DNA of 64,000 nucleotides from Cepaea nemoralis (lineage: Eukaryota; Mollusca; Gastropoda; Stylommatophora; Helicidae), in NCBI GenBank assembly GCA_014155875.1, contig JACEFZ010017449.1, positions 367,001-431,000 on the forward strand, read 5' to 3'. Below are positions 20,268 to 31,039 of this stretch, in pieces. A program made the position numbers and the translations under genes. The notes under the pieces are model-generated. The model did no database searches and was not told the DNA's origin. It was given only the letters and a program-made list of their open reading frames with translations. Each line of letters begins with the position of its first letter. Position 1 is the first letter of the stretch.

Positions 20268-20415
20268 CTTCATTGACCGGGTTTTTTATCCCATATGGCT
20301 CGGTCTATTTCTGCAGGGCGACCCACCGAAAGCGCCTCACAAAGCACGAACTCCGTAGCTACAGCGACGACTCCCAGGAGTCTCCTGAAAAATGCACTCG
20401 TGAACCGAAAAGGCA
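20268..20415 (-). mobile_element. SINE3, 3' part
   Basis: Plus strand TTTTTTATCCCATATGGCTC, AAAGCACGAACTCCGTAGCT and CAGGAGTCTCCTGAAAAATG match SINE3 copies at 1322 and 32835. The tRNA-like head is missing; sequence after 20415 is unrelated. Confidence 0.75.
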
Positions 20416-20629
20416 AACCAGTCTATCCAGCAACAGCCGGCCGTCATAGTTCCGAACATGCAGTTCACACGAAAAACAACCGCGGACAGATGCTAAAGCA
20501 TTCCACGCGAAATTCTACAGCTCACAGTGTCGCGCCACGCACTCACTAAGTAGTAGGGCGATGGAACCATAGCCTCCTTTAACTAGACAACCAACTGACA
20601 GTATACCACACCAAGCAGTGATGTACATA

Positions 20630-20700
20630 TCTAATGGGGCCAGAAGAAGAGGCCGACCATGTAACGATAGACAGAGAGAATAACAGCTTCCATGGAAATA
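20630..20700 (+). pseudogene. LINE C-terminal sliver
   Basis: GAAGAAGAGGCCGACCATGT and AGCTTCCATGGAAATATCGA align with 62605-62675 (RGRGRPRKRWTDGIAESMG). Only about 70 bp is legible and it has indels. Confidence 0.5.
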
Positions 20701-20703
20701 TCG

Positions 20704-21262
20704 ATATCACTGGCACATTGCCGTCTTAACAGACGATAGTTTGTTACATTGTGCTCCCAACAGGGCACAACATCCAGAACCCAAGGCGGTAGCGAATGTG
20801 ATACCTCTCCACAGCAAAAACCCCATAGGCTGAATTGAAGAAACCATGTAATGCCCAGGCAGCATGATCACTCTCTCGACCTTCCTGGTTTACTCCAGAG
20901 GAAAGGTAGCACCGATACGTCTGGAATAAAACAAGCGGTAGGAGCTGCCGGATCAGCAAAGCATTGCTCTAACTGTCCGCCTGTTGGAGTTTCGAACCTA
21001 GACCAGTTATCGACCAAGGCTCAGGGCTTGGTTTTCCTTACCATGACATTTAATCTTTAGGTTGTATTTCTTCTCACTAGAATAAGTCTTGTACCCTCCC
21101 AATTGCGCTCCTTCGCCCAAAGCCGTTGGCACAATATCGCGTGTCGGGTTTGGTGAGCGCCGCCCAACATTCGGCACGAGCAGAAAGCAGATAGTACCAC
21201 CTACCGTCATCGATAGCGCAGTCATATCTGAATAAGATATGACACCCAATGTCGATACATGA
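20704..21262 (-). repeat. Dispersed repeat R1, longest copy
   Basis: The reverse complement of R1: TGGCACATTGCCGTC at the 20704 end, TTACTCCAGAGGAAAGGTAG, GCATTGCTCTAACTGTCCGC and CCGTTGGCACAATATCGCGT. It is the most complete of four copies (about 560 bp). No terminal inverted repeat or tRNA box was found, so its class is open. Confidence 0.75.
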
Positions 21263-21354
21263 ATCCCATATACGGACATTATCTCACAGTGTATGCTTCA
21301 CCTCGACACCGCAAGATACAAGAGGAATAAGGTGAGACGAGACGAGGCTGATGA

Positions 21355-21480
21355 ACGAACGAACGAACGAACAAACTTTATTTTCAAAGGGTTAAGAATT
21401 GGGCACGCAGGCCCGTCTAACATTCTGCCCTTCTGTCACTCTCTTTCATACATTATTTCATTCACACACCATTCAAGGCT
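21355..21480 (-). mobile_element. LINE 3' end with (GTTC)n tail (R3)
   Basis: On the minus strand the sequence ends GACGGGCCTGCGTGCCCAAT, a few bases, then AAAATAAAGTTTGTTCGTTC repeats. The same end occurs at 26862-26990. An ORF-less LINE 3' terminus that includes AATAAA and a short tandem tail is typical of CR1/L2-like LINEs. Confidence 0.7.
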
Positions 21481-21654
21481 AACAGAGAACAACAACAATA
21501 TAAAGGATATGCATTATAAAGGCATGGGCAAAATGCGAACATCAAAACTACACGACACAGTAATATTAGATAATGGTCTGACACTTGTTGTTAGCCATGT
21601 GGAATATACTGGCCTACCAAAAGGGGACAGGCTGTTATACTAGGAATGAAGAAT

Positions 21655-21860
21655 GGTTATGCGGGTGTTACAATCAACCCCAACCCGATGTTCAAGGCAA
21701 TATTTACATTGAGTAGTTTGCCATTGATTTCTGACGAGAAGTCGTCAATGAAGTCCAACAGTCCAACAGACAGCTGTCGGGATTGAACCTTGGATATAAG
21801 AGATTCTGCCACTGGCAACGGAACTCAAGTGCCTGATCATTTTCATGATTCATGTGGAAA
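21655..21860 (-). mobile_element. Diverged SINE1 body plus tRNA-like stretch
   Basis: GTTACAATCAACCCCAACCC and GAGTAGTTTGCCATTGATTT match SINE1 (minus). After 21736, CGGGATTGAACCTTGG is a reverse B box and GCCACTGGCAACGGAA a reverse A-box-like run. The head differs from SINE1, so this may be a chimeric SINE or two insertions. Confidence 0.5.
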
Positions 21861-21861
21861 T

Positions 21862-21863
<2 letters not shown>

Positions 21864-21925
<62 letters not shown>

Positions 21926-21943
21926 CCATCATCATCACCATCC

Positions 21944-21974
<31 letters not shown>

Positions 21975-22005
21975 CCATTATCATCATCATCATCATCATG
22001 TTATA
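21864..22005. repeat. (ATC)n microsatellite, LINE tail
   Basis: Long CAT/ATC tract with CAC interruptions. On the minus strand it is the (GAT)n tail of the LINE fragment at 22006-22450. Confidence 0.9.
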
Positions 22006-22450
22006 GAACATTGCTCTTATTACACGGCCCGCCCTAAACGTTCTCAATCTCTTGCCATGTCCCCTGCCTCATGGTCCGTCACACCCCAGGTGTCTGCAAT
22101 GTTCTATGTCTAACTTCGTCCTGGTCCACTCCTGCCTCATGGTCCGTCACACCCCAGGTGTCTGCAATGTTCTATGTCTAACTTCGTCCTGGTCCACTCC
22201 TGCCTCATGGTCCGTCACACCCCAGGTGTCTGCAATGTTCTATGTCGAACTTCGTCCTGGTCCACCCGTGCCTCATTCTTCCATCACTGTTCTTTCAAAG
22301 CCACTGTGATATTTTCTACGGCCAAAGTATTTCAGCATCTGAGACAGCAAGCTGTCTATGAGCCAGTTTTATCCGTTGTCCTGTCCTTTCTTATGTCAGT
22401 CATTTTCTCCTTCTTTGTTCAGGATATTCTAACATGTATTCTGTAATATT
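22006..22450 (-). pseudogene. LINE C-terminal fragment with 68-bp triplication
   Basis: Related to the minus-strand LINE at 54046-54361 (GGCCAAAGTNTTTCAGCATC, GAGCCAGTTTTAT). Inside it, GCCTCATGGTCCGTCACACC recurs at 22066, 22134 and 22202, exactly 68 bp apart, with almost no change: a recent local triplication of the ORF end. No intact frame. Confidence 0.7.
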
Positions 22451-22559
22451 TGAACTCAAAAACCCAAAAGGTCCAATGTTCTTCTCTTTTCTTGTCTTTT
22501 TTTAAATATTTTTTTTGGGTGTGTGTGTGAGGGGGGGGAGGTCGTGAAATGGTCCATAC

Positions 22560-22822
22560 AACAGGAGCTGAATGTTGAAGAAGGTTGGCTGGTAAAGACG
22601 ATAAAACAAAGGAAATAGAAATAGTTTGGCCACTTGAAGTTTGGAGAGAACAGTAATAGAGGGGTATGTGCCCGGGAATAGAGAAGAGGAAGGTCTGAGA
22701 GAAGATGGGTGCAGGATGTGGCGGATGATCTCTAAATGGGTGTATCGGACGCGGGACATCTTGCTTATGACCGTAAAGTTTTCCGGACGGTCACTATGGG
22801 AGCGAGGTTCTGCAAAGGACAT
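22560..22822 (+). pseudogene. LINE C-terminal fragment, (GAAT)n family
   Basis: Frames read RWVQDVADDL, MGVSDAGHLAYDRKVFR and TMGARFCKGHATE, the same ending as the minus-strand LINE at 51411-51870. The following tract (22822-22942) is the tail. Confidence 0.75.
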
Positions 22823-22942
22823 GCTACTGAATGAATGAACGAATGAATGAATGTATGAATGAATGAATGAATGAATGAATGAATGAATGAATGAATTAAT
22901 TAATTAATTAATTAATTAATTAATTAATGAATGAATGAAATC
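22822..22942. repeat. (GAAT)n / (TTAA)n tail microsatellite
   Basis: TGAATGAATGAACGAATGAA grading into AATTAATTAATT and back to GAATGAATGAA. It directly follows GHATE-stop of the LINE, as at 51310-51410 for the sister copy. Confidence 0.9.
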
Positions 22943-23149
22943 GTCCATGACTCACACCCATATGTCACTACAGGAAAGATGCTTGTTTCGGAACTTTCTA
23001 CTGAGCGAGTTTGCTGGTATCAATGTGGTATTTTACACACATCTGCTGGCCAATGAAGACGAAACTGAATACTTTGGAAGAATTTCTATTGATAGATTTT
23101 AGTATGCATGAGACCAGCTGATCACTTCATCATTATCTTCAACATCTTT

Positions 23150-23198
<49 letters not shown>

Positions 23199-23726
23199 AG
23201 CAATGTGTAGGTAATTGCTACATGCCATGAATGTAATATTACCATATATGTATATGAATGCATTTGGTGTATTCGCAAATGTAAAGGAAAACACACAATG
23301 CATCTTGTAAAAAACACACACCGTTGTGTATGGAGTATAGTTTCTTTTTCTTTTAAACTCAAAAAAATGTTTTTGCTCTAAACACAAGGTACACTATCCA
23401 TAAAACGCCAGTCTATTTAGAATGTCACCCTCATTAATGGCGGTACCCTCCCTTTCTTGAACTGCTATACAAAAGTAATTGTTTGCATTCCACCACAGCG
23501 ACTGAGGACAATACTTAAATGAGATGTTTACTACCAGCTCAACTAGAGTAGCCGATATGATTTACAATAACGATTATCAGATGTTTGAGAATATTCTGGC
23601 GGATTAAAGGCTTCAAGGAAGAGGGTCAATTTAATTTTCATAGCAATTCTTGTCACCACGTTAACAAAGTAAAGGTGTTTCGTTTATTGCATTAAACTAA
23701 CAATAAATGATTGGTGGCTTCTGGAC
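22943..23726. other. No gene recognised; (ATC)n at 23148-23198
   Basis: Contains a pure ATC microsatellite at 23148-23198 after a short stretch that could be a LINE tail. No coding motif is seen in the rest. Confidence 0.5.
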
Positions 23727-24105
23727 AATGAGCAGTCAAGCTAAAAAGCATCTGATGGCTGCAGAAATGTGGTTTCTGAGGAAAATGCAAAGAATACCAT
23801 GGACAGACAGAAAAACCAATGACCAAGTACTACAGGAGACAAATGAACATCGTAAACTGATTAGAGAAATTAGACGTAGATAGTCAAAATTTTTTCGACA
23901 TGTTATGAGAAGAAATGGATTGGAGAACTTAGTGACAACTGGCAAGATCGAGGGGAACAGACCAAGAGGAAGACCGAGAGGAAAATACCTGGATGGCTTG
24001 GCCACATGGCATGGACGAGACAGGAACACTGAGCTGATCCACGACACTGGTGATCGAGTGAAATGGCGAGGCATGACCGCCCACGCTTTCCGGCATGGCA
24101 CATGA
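23727..24105 (+). pseudogene. LINE C-terminal fragment, GKIEGNRPRGRPR family
   Basis: Reads TMSSQAKKHLMAAEMWFLRK, RIPWTDRKTNDQVLQETNEH, then a TAG stop at 23881, then FRHVMRRNGLENLVTTGK, EGNRPRGRPRGKYLDGLATW and GDRVKWRGMTAHAFRHGT. Ends CATGGCACATGATTGATTGA. It aligns without large gaps to 58153-58540; one nonsense codon and few substitutions. Confidence 0.9.
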
Positions 24106-24251
24106 TTGATTGAAATGATTGGTTACATACATCGAGGTATTAGCAGTTATGCAGTTTCAGCCAGTTTTGTGCAGACAGAAAGATTTCGTGTTAAATTTGC
24201 GATTACCGTGGAGATAATTAATACGTCACATTCGAATAATGTCAGTGTCTG

Positions 24252-24720
24252 TGTGTTAGTTAGTTAGTCTTTCCTCTTGCGCCTAAGGTGGCGCATAGGG
24301 CAGAAGTCATGGCTCTCCATGTCCGGCGGTTCGCTGCTACCCGCCGTAGATCCTGTATGTTCACTTGGACGTTGAAGGAGCCTTCTCTGATGATGGTTCT
24401 CTGCAAGGTCTCTCTTGGTCTTCCCCGTTTTCTTTTCCTTACTGGTGACCATAATAGGGCTTGGTTGGGGAGTCTTGTCTTGTCCATTCTGAGTACATTA
24501 CTGATGTAGTTCCAACGGCGTTTTCTTATAAAATTCGATACAATATCTTGCTTAGTCTCTTGTCTTATTTGCGTAATGGTTCTGAAATCTGTCCAGTGGA
24601 TGTTTAGAATTCTTCTAAGACATTTGTTCTCAAAATTGTCTAATTTTTTATCTAAAGCTACCGTTGATTTCCAACTCTCACATCCATACGTTAGCACTGG
24701 AATCACATAAGAGTTGAAGA
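24252..24720 (-). pseudogene. LINE C-terminal fragment, (CTAA)n tail
   Basis: A 148-residue minus-strand frame is open: IPVLTYGCESWKSTVALDKK, NFENKCLRRILNIHWTD, RKRRWNYISNVLRMD, RKRKRGRPRETLQRTI, NRRTWRAMTSALCA. It ends GARGKTN then stop, followed by CTAACTAACTAAC at 24256-24268. This is the thumb and C-terminal part of a LINE ORF2; the RT catalytic part lies outside the preserved piece. Confidence 0.9.
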
Positions 24721-24894
24721 TTTTAAGTTTCGTATGTCTGTGTATTGAGTATTAAAGCCAAAATATTATTCGTGTATTGACTTTATACGATATGTAACTC
24801 TGCAGTATGCACCTGACGAGATCAAACAAATGTGTCAGGCAATAAACCATGCAATATATTGTTTGTGGCTTCTGTATTAAGAATTATTTTTTTT

Positions 24895-25245
24895 TAGTCA
24901 TTAGAATCTATAAACAACCAATCCTGATGTACGGCTGTCAATCTTGGATAATTATCAGACTAATGGGGAACTATGTGGAAGCTGCCTAGATATGGGCTTA
25001 TAGTATAATGGCGAGAACCCCTCGGATTGATACAAAGCGTAATGAAGATATCTTGATAGAAGTGAGCTGTCAAAGAGAAGTGTTTACTGGCGTCAGAAGG
25101 GGATAGTCCACATTCTGTGGGCACGTCAAGAGAAGAGGAATGCTGGAGTATGCTGTAACGACGGGGAAGATGGAATAGAGGAACAGCAGAGGGATTCCGA
25201 GAAGGAAGATTCTGTACTCTTGGACATAATGCCACAAAAGAACAT
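24895..25245 (+). pseudogene. LINE C-terminal fragment
   Basis: Frames read RIYKQPILMYGCQSWIII (LLYGC region), then STFCGHVKRRGMLEYAVTTG, KMEGTAEGFREGRFC. Same general family as GHVMRRNGLENLVTTGKIEG. Several frameshifts. It leads into a 73-bp tandem array of its own end. Confidence 0.75.
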
Positions 25246-25560
25246 CCGTGTCAGGCAGTACTGGTAGTTTACGAGACGGAAGGCTGTGGTCAGACATGAT
25301 CACCAACGCCACACGGCATGGACTATAAGAAGATTGGCAGTACATGAGACAGAAGACTGTAGACAGACATGATCACCAGCGCCACACGGCATGGACTATA
25401 AGAAAATTGGCAGCACTAGAGATAGGCGTCTGTGGACAGACATGATCACCAGCGCCACACGGCATGGACTATAAGAAGATTGGCAGTGCACGAGACATAA
25501 GGTTGTGGACAGATATGGGTATGATCACCAACGCCACATGGCATGGACTTTTAGAAGATG
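25246..25560. repeat. 73-bp tandem repeat of a LINE end, 4 copies
   Basis: CAGACATGATCACCAACGCC recurs at 25291, 25364, 25437 and (diverged) 25510, a spacing of 73 bp. Each unit encodes an ending like RLWSDMITNATRHGL then stop. The repeat is thus a tandem amplification of the last part of the LINE ORF and its 3' end. Confidence 0.9.
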
Positions 25561-25914
25561 GCAGCATGGAAGATAGAAGGCTGTCCTTGGAAGAAGCTTC
25601 TATCTGTGTATCGTAAAATACACATGGCAGAGTGTAGTGGGACCAGAGACGGATCCGACCTTGGATGAGGAGATGGCACTTGGTGGTGTTGATGTTGGGG
25701 AAAAAGTGTGTACCGTAATCTACACATTTGAGAAACGATTTTATTATGCATAACAGACTACAGTCAGATCTCCTATATGAAGATAGTATGTGTATAATAA
25801 AGTCTCTCAAATGTATGCATTATGGGGAAGATAACCACACAACTCGGAATAATCATGTTCAGACGTTATTGTTGTAGCCCTTGATGCTGTCGTAATATAA
25901 GTTTATTCCTCTTC

Positions 25915-26060
25915 TTCAAGATCTAACACGAGAGAAAAAGGACGCCCGAACAGAAAATGGCTTGACGACATCAAAGACATTGTGCAATCACACACCGGGC
26001 GCTGGAACGTCAACTATTCCTCCCCACCACGCTTGACGGCAAACACAAAAGTTGATGATG
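25915..26060 (+). pseudogene. LINE C-terminal sliver
   Basis: LTREKKGRPNRKWLDDIKDI, then HTGRWNVNYSSPPRLTANTK. The GRWNVNYS ending matches the LINE at 14165-15072. 25561-25914 and 26061-26465 hold nothing recognisable. Confidence 0.75.
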
Positions 26061-26465
26061 TCATGCCACCCTCACCCCTTCGCCCAACAGCACACAGTTC
26101 CGCAGTCATGTTTTCGGCATTGCTATTGATTTTGTAACAACAAAGACAGAAGGCAAACATCCGTTATGTAGTCCCCTCCCCTCCCCACCCACCCCACCAC
26201 TTCCCTGGCAGATCGTTTACTTCAGACATGTCACAGGACGTCGGAATTATTCCGACCTGGTTCCGCTTTTGGCGGGGTAGTTGTGCGTCAGTTGCCGAGA
26301 ATAATTATACAGCTGAATTGGCTGTCTTAGATATATCCATACTTCGATTACATCGAGGATAATGTCGTTTATTGCATAGGCTTAAAACTTGCTGCATGCG
26401 CCTTCCATGGAGTGGGGGAAGAAGAGAGAGAGAAGAGATAGAGAAGATAGATGGAAGAGAGAGGG

Positions 26466-26502
26466 AGAAACAGAGAGAGAGAGAGAGAGAGCGAAGAGAG
26501 AG

Positions 26503-26554
<52 letters not shown>

Positions 26555-26789
26555 AAATGGAAGAGAAAGGGAAAAGAGAGAGTGAAGAGAGAGAAGAGAT
26601 AATTAGGTACAAAAATAGGTAATAACTAGATAATTGGGTATATAAGTGGATAGTAACTAGATAATTAGGTATATAAGTATACAGTAACTAAATATTTAGT
26701 TACTGCATACCTTTATACCTAATTATTTAGTTACTAGACCGTTCAACCGACCGACTGACTCTTTATCTGTGCGACAGAGAGAGAGAGAG

Positions 26790-26861
<72 letters not shown>

Positions 26862-26862
26862 A
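26466..26862. repeat. (GA)n microsatellites
   Basis: Two GA-rich blocks (26466-26605, impure; 26776-26860, purer) separated by a short stretch with repeated ATAACTAGATAATTAGGTAT (26620-26730). Confidence 0.9.
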
Positions 26863-26990
26863 ACGAACGAACGAACTTTATTTTGAAAGGGTAACAAATT
26901 GGGCACGCAGGCCCGTCTTATATTCGGTCCTTTCGATCACTCATCTTTCATTCATCAAATGTACATGTTACATTTACATAGGGAAAAAAA
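26862..26990 (-). mobile_element. LINE 3' end with (GTTC)n tail (R3), second copy
   Basis: Plus strand GAACGAACGAACGAACTTTA, TTTTGAAAGGGTAACAAATT, GGGCACGCAGGCCCGTCTTA: the reverse complement of the R3 end at 21355-21480. The tail abuts a (GA)n tract. Confidence 0.7.
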
Positions 26991-27119
26991 AAACATTGTC
27001 AAATTGATTTTGTAAGCATAAACAATGCATATTACGCATGGTACATTCACATGGGGAAAAAAAAAACATTGTCAAATGAAAGTTGTAAACATAAACAGTG
27101 CATATTGCAATGTTGTGAG

Positions 27120-27560
27120 ACGCATCCCCCATCCACCCTCACACCCCGCATCCACCCACACATCCCTCAGCCACCCACACATCCCCCACCCACCACACCC
27201 CCACCCACCCACACATACCTCCACGCACTCACACAGACTCAGGCAAACATACATGTCGCCACCGACCCACTGATCCCCCACCCACACACATTTCCCCACC
27301 CACACATACATCCCCCACCCATCCCATAACCGACACGCACACACCCACCCACATATTCTCCACCACCCACCCCACACACCCGCAACCACCCAGCAAAACA
27401 CACATCACAAAACCACACACACAAAACCCCGTCAACCCACACATCCCGCACATATCCATACATACATCCTGCACCCTCACAATTTTCCCCACCCACCCAC
27501 ACACAGATCAGCCAACCTACACCCACTCACCCACCCAATATCCGCCACCTCTCAACTACA
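27120..27560. repeat. CACCC-rich degenerate repeat, 440 bp
   Basis: An almost G-free plus strand built from CACCCA, CACACA and CATCCC words. Long open frames on the minus strand (Gly/Val/Trp/Cys-rich) are composition artefacts. The strong strand asymmetry is notable. Confidence 0.85.
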
Positions 27561-27565
27561 CATCC

Positions 27566-27796
<231 letters not shown>

Positions 27797-28297
27797 CTTA
27801 TAATCAAGAACAACCAAATTTAAAACGTCTGCACATATGTGCCCTTATAAACAAAATCAAATAATTTTCGCAACTTAAGCAAGTTTAGTTTCTGATTTCG
27901 TGCAACGGCATCAACTAATTACATAGTTACATTGGCGTGTTTGATGTTCCTGCAACACGTGGTGAGCAACCTTGAGGTCAGATACAGGTAAACTCAAACA
28001 TACCTGTTTAATTATCCAGCAGAATGGAAAAAGTGATGAAGCTCTAAGATGCTGTTTCATAATTTCTTTAGTTTAGTGGAGAAAGTTTAACGAACTATGT
28101 AGAGATACAAGATGTTGATTGGCTACTAATGAAAGACAGCTGGAGACGAGAGTATGTAAGTTGTGCATATTGAAGACCACTATGGAAGGCAAACTTCTAC
28201 ACAAGGATAGATACGTTGTAAACAGTGAAACCCATAATGAACGAGAAAGGTATATTCAAGGATAGTTACTCATCTCATCTCATCATGTTCCTATTGT

Positions 28298-28645
28298 ATA
28301 TTGCGGTGTCGAGGTGGAGTATAAACACCGGGAGAGTGCCCGCTTATGGGCTTCATGTAAGGTCTACAAGGTGTGGACTGCGCCTGGCCCTGCAGCCAGT
28401 AGAGTTAGGATCGGCTAGCCTCTCCCAGGAGGAGTGAAAAGTGAAAATTAGTAGCTTGCCGATTACCCGCAGACTACACAAGTCAACCCCACCTCCACGT
28501 GGTGCAGACCGGGAAACCATGACCACGGGGTCATGGGCTAACGGGGCTATGGCTCGCCATAGGGGATGGACTCCCTGTGGTCAGATTTTTGTCCTAAACC
28601 TGCGACTGGCCTAGCAAGCCTGCAGGGGATCTTCATACTGCTCGT
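28298..28645 (-). repeat. Dispersed repeat R4 (LINE 3' region)
   Basis: Reverse complement of 60365-60622: shared runs include GAGCAGTATGAAGATCCCCT and CTTGCTAGGCCAGTCGCAGG on the minus strand, and both contain CTCCTGGGAGAG. On the minus strand, MKIPCRLARPVAGLGQK begins a frame open in the other copy. The end near 28340 (ATGAAGCCCATAAGCGGGCA, minus) also occurs in the LINE fragment at 62565-62745, so R4 is probably part of that LINE family. Confidence 0.65.
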
Positions 28646-28697
28646 AGGAAAACTAAGAAGGATAGGTACGCTGTCTGTTTATGTGTCTGTGGTTATT

Positions 28698-28846
28698 CTT
28701 CTTCTTCTTCTGCGTTCATCCGGATTTTTTTTCTTCGGATGTGACTGCGTTGTGCCTGTTTACAGCAGAGCTGCGTTCTTGCGCCGTTAGGCCGACACAT
28801 CCGACTTCTGCGGGCATTTGTTGACCGGGTTAACCTTCCCGGGGTC
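28698..28846 (-). mobile_element. LINE 3' end with (GAA)n tail, short copy
   Basis: A 149-bp insertion flanked by TCTGTGGTTATT at 28686-28697 and 28847-28858 (12-bp target duplication). Minus strand: CCCCGGGAAGGTTAACCCGG, then CAACAAATGCCCGCAGAAGT, ending in AGAAGAAGAAGAA. It is the last 150 bp of the R-GAA family seen at 1656-2065. Confidence 0.9.
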
Positions 28847-29244
28847 TCTGTGGTTATTATCTCTCACATTTTTTTTTTCTCAGGAGTTAGACGTATCAAA
28901 CTGTTTTTATTTTCTATTAGATAGACAGAGAGACAGACAAACTGCACTTTCCCTTACTGATATCTGTCCACAGAACTAGTTCACAGACTGACAAAGCCAT
29001 AAAGCGAACAGCTGCCCATTCTTACAACACCATACAAATATGTCTGTCAAACAATGCGGTCAACAGGGGGTGACTGATCTAAAATCTGTGGTAATGTGTG
29101 GATCTCTTCTATTATTTGATTTCCTTTTATTGTGTTCGAGTTGAAGAAGCCAGACAAACAACTAAATGGGTTAAGTAAAACAGATATTGTCCGTATCCCG
29201 ACTCTTCCAAATCTTCCAAAATTGGGTTACAAGATAAAGAAGCA

Positions 29245-29340
29245 ACTGTACTGTATTTCTCTCTCAGTCTCTCTCAGCATGGTAGTTAGCCAGCCGCCTG
29301 ACGAAAGCATCGCCCAGAGCACGAACTCAGTAACCTATTA
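29245..29340 (-). repeat. Probable SINE3 fragment
   Basis: CATCGCCCAGAGCACGAACT matches the SINE3 body (CTCGCACAAAGCACGAACT) with weak similarity around it. Too short for certainty. Confidence 0.4.
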
Positions 29341-29630
29341 GTGGGAAGGGCGGACGGCAGACGTGCAAGAGGAAGACATTACTGGGGGTGGGGTGGAAGG
29401 CAGACGACAAGAAGGAAGCCATATTGGAGGGAGAATGGAAGGCAGACGGCAAGAGGAAAGCCATACTGGAGGGAAGTATTGAAAACAGACATGCAAGAGG
29501 AAAACCATACTGGGGGAATGGTAGATGGCAGAAGTGCATGAGGAAAACTATACTGGAAGAAAGGTGGATGGCAGACATGCAAGAGGAAAACTGTTTTGGG
29601 GGAAGGTGGATGGCAGACGTGCACAATGAA
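29341..29630. repeat. ~42-48-bp minisatellite, 6 copies
   Basis: The unit GGCAGACATGCAAGAGGAAA, then ACCATACTGGGGGGA-like, repeats about six times with 10-20% variation. Both strands stay open for 60-150 residues because the unit is often a multiple of three; these frames are not evidence of a gene. Confidence 0.8.
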
Positions 29631-29937
29631 GACTACCGTTTCAATGAGATAAAACATCAAGGGATAGACTGGAAAAAGGATATTACTCCATACTCTTCTG
29701 TCGAGAGACGGTAAGTGCTGACGATTCATTTCAACCAACCTCCATGTTGTGCATCTGATCTGAATCTTCTTTCTTGACGGGACATTCTGCAATTTGTGAA
29801 ATGTCTTCATTTCACCCACGAGGCGTATTCAAATGGAACACACCCCAAATGTTTGAAAGGTACATTAGCAGGTGTAGCAGAATTAAAGAAGGTAACTGTT
29901 CGGTCTTAGGTTTCATCAGACCTTAGTCAGGTATGGC

Positions 29938-30410
29938 TGAGCTAACGTATGACAGTAGACGGTACTACCTACTTTCTGTTAGCGCGGAATGTTGGGCGGC
30001 GGCGTTCACCAAACCCGACACCCCACATTGTGCCAACGGCTTAGGGCAGAGAAGCTCAATTCGGTGGTTACAGGCCTAATTATAGTGCGAGGAAATGATA
30101 CCTAAAGCCTAACTGCCATGCGTGCAGACAAGACTGTAAGCTTGTTCGGCAACTGATTAAAGATGGTAGCTCCAACAGGTGGACAGTTAAAGCTATGCTT
30201 TGCTATTCCGGCAGTTTCTGCAGCTTGTCTTGTTCCAAACATATTAGTGTTACCTTTCCTCTGGAGTAAACTAGACAGGTCGAGACAGGAATCGTGCTGT
30301 ATGGGCAACACATGATCTCTACAATTCAGCCCAGGCTTTGTGCTATGGAGTGGTTAGTGTGCCCTTTGAAGCACAATATAACAAACTATAGTCTGTCAAA
30401 ACGGCAAAGT
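29938..30410 (+). repeat. Dispersed repeat R1 inside mariner copy C
   Basis: TATGACAGTAGACGGTACTA, CTTTCTGTTAGCGCGGAATG, TGTGCCAACGGCTTAGGGCA and TTTCCTCTGGAGTAAACTAG match the R1 copies at 6205 and 20704. It ends CTGTCAAAACGGCAAAG. Confidence 0.75.
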
Positions 30411-30499
30411 ACCGGTACAGTACAGTGTTAGGAAGCAAGTATGTGCCTGGGCACGTCATAAGAAGTTTCAGTAGGCTTCAGACACGCATGCCACTGCTT

Positions 30500-30835
30500 A
30501 GGGAGACCGCAGATACCGTTCGCGGAAAAGGTTTCAATTGATCACGGTGCAATTCTCCTGCACGACAACACTCATCCGCATACTGCGAACATTGTCCAGG
30601 AAGCGTTAGCACAGAACAGGTGGGACAGTTCTGCAACACGCAGACTACAGTCGCCATGAGACTATCATTTGTTCGGACCCTTAAAAGGCTCTAAAGGGAC
30701 ACAAATTCCACACCGTTGCAGACTGCGATGACCATATGGTTCAATGATCAACCGCAGTCCTTTTTCGGGAACGGTATCCACTGTCGCCTAATCAGTGGGA
30801 GGTGTGTCTGAATGCTTACGGCGGCCTTTGATCTG
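30500..30835 (+). pseudogene. mariner transposase C-terminal third
   Basis: Frame reads GAILLHDNTHPHTANIVQEA, which contains the HDN-PH motif holding a catalytic aspartate of mariner transposases. Then come DYHLFGPLKGSKG and a tail that lines up with the final helix region. Stops and a frameshift after 30650. The first two catalytic acids are absent. Confidence 0.8.
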
Positions 30836-31039
30836 CCCAGGTGCATGTTTACTTCCTAACAGTTGCATTGTTTAATTCTGTTGATTTGCCTTTCATACGT
30901 TTATAATAAAGCCATTGAGACGGATTTCATTCGATTACGCCTCGTACTATGCCCAATTGGAGTTCTATGGACCTCTCCCAGCGACTTCAGGCCAGACACC
31001 TGACGTTATACATTTTGTTTGAGCCTCGTATACTTCTGG

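Larger units (their letters stand above)
29819..30944 (+). mobile_element. mariner-like transposon, disrupted, copy C
   Basis: Inverted ends are CGAGGCGTATTCAAATGGAA (left) and its counterpart CGAGGCGTAATCGAATGAAA (right, other strand); TA follows at 30945-30946 and CA (decayed TA) precedes. The 5' half of the transposase has been replaced by an R1 repeat (29938-30410). The 3' half is legible at 30500-30830. Confidence 0.8.

Noticed and set aside
24288..24509. Plus-strand frame of 73 residues
   Set aside because: Antisense shadow of the LINE fragment on the minus strand.
27072..27526. Gly/Trp/Cys-rich minus-strand frames of about 90-110 residues
   Set aside because: They arise from a CACCC-rich repeat with no G on the plus strand; no start context and no domain.
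29341..29819. Open frames of 99-146 residues on both strands
   Set aside because: They follow a minisatellite whose unit is near a multiple of three; both strands are open, which is not expected of a real gene.
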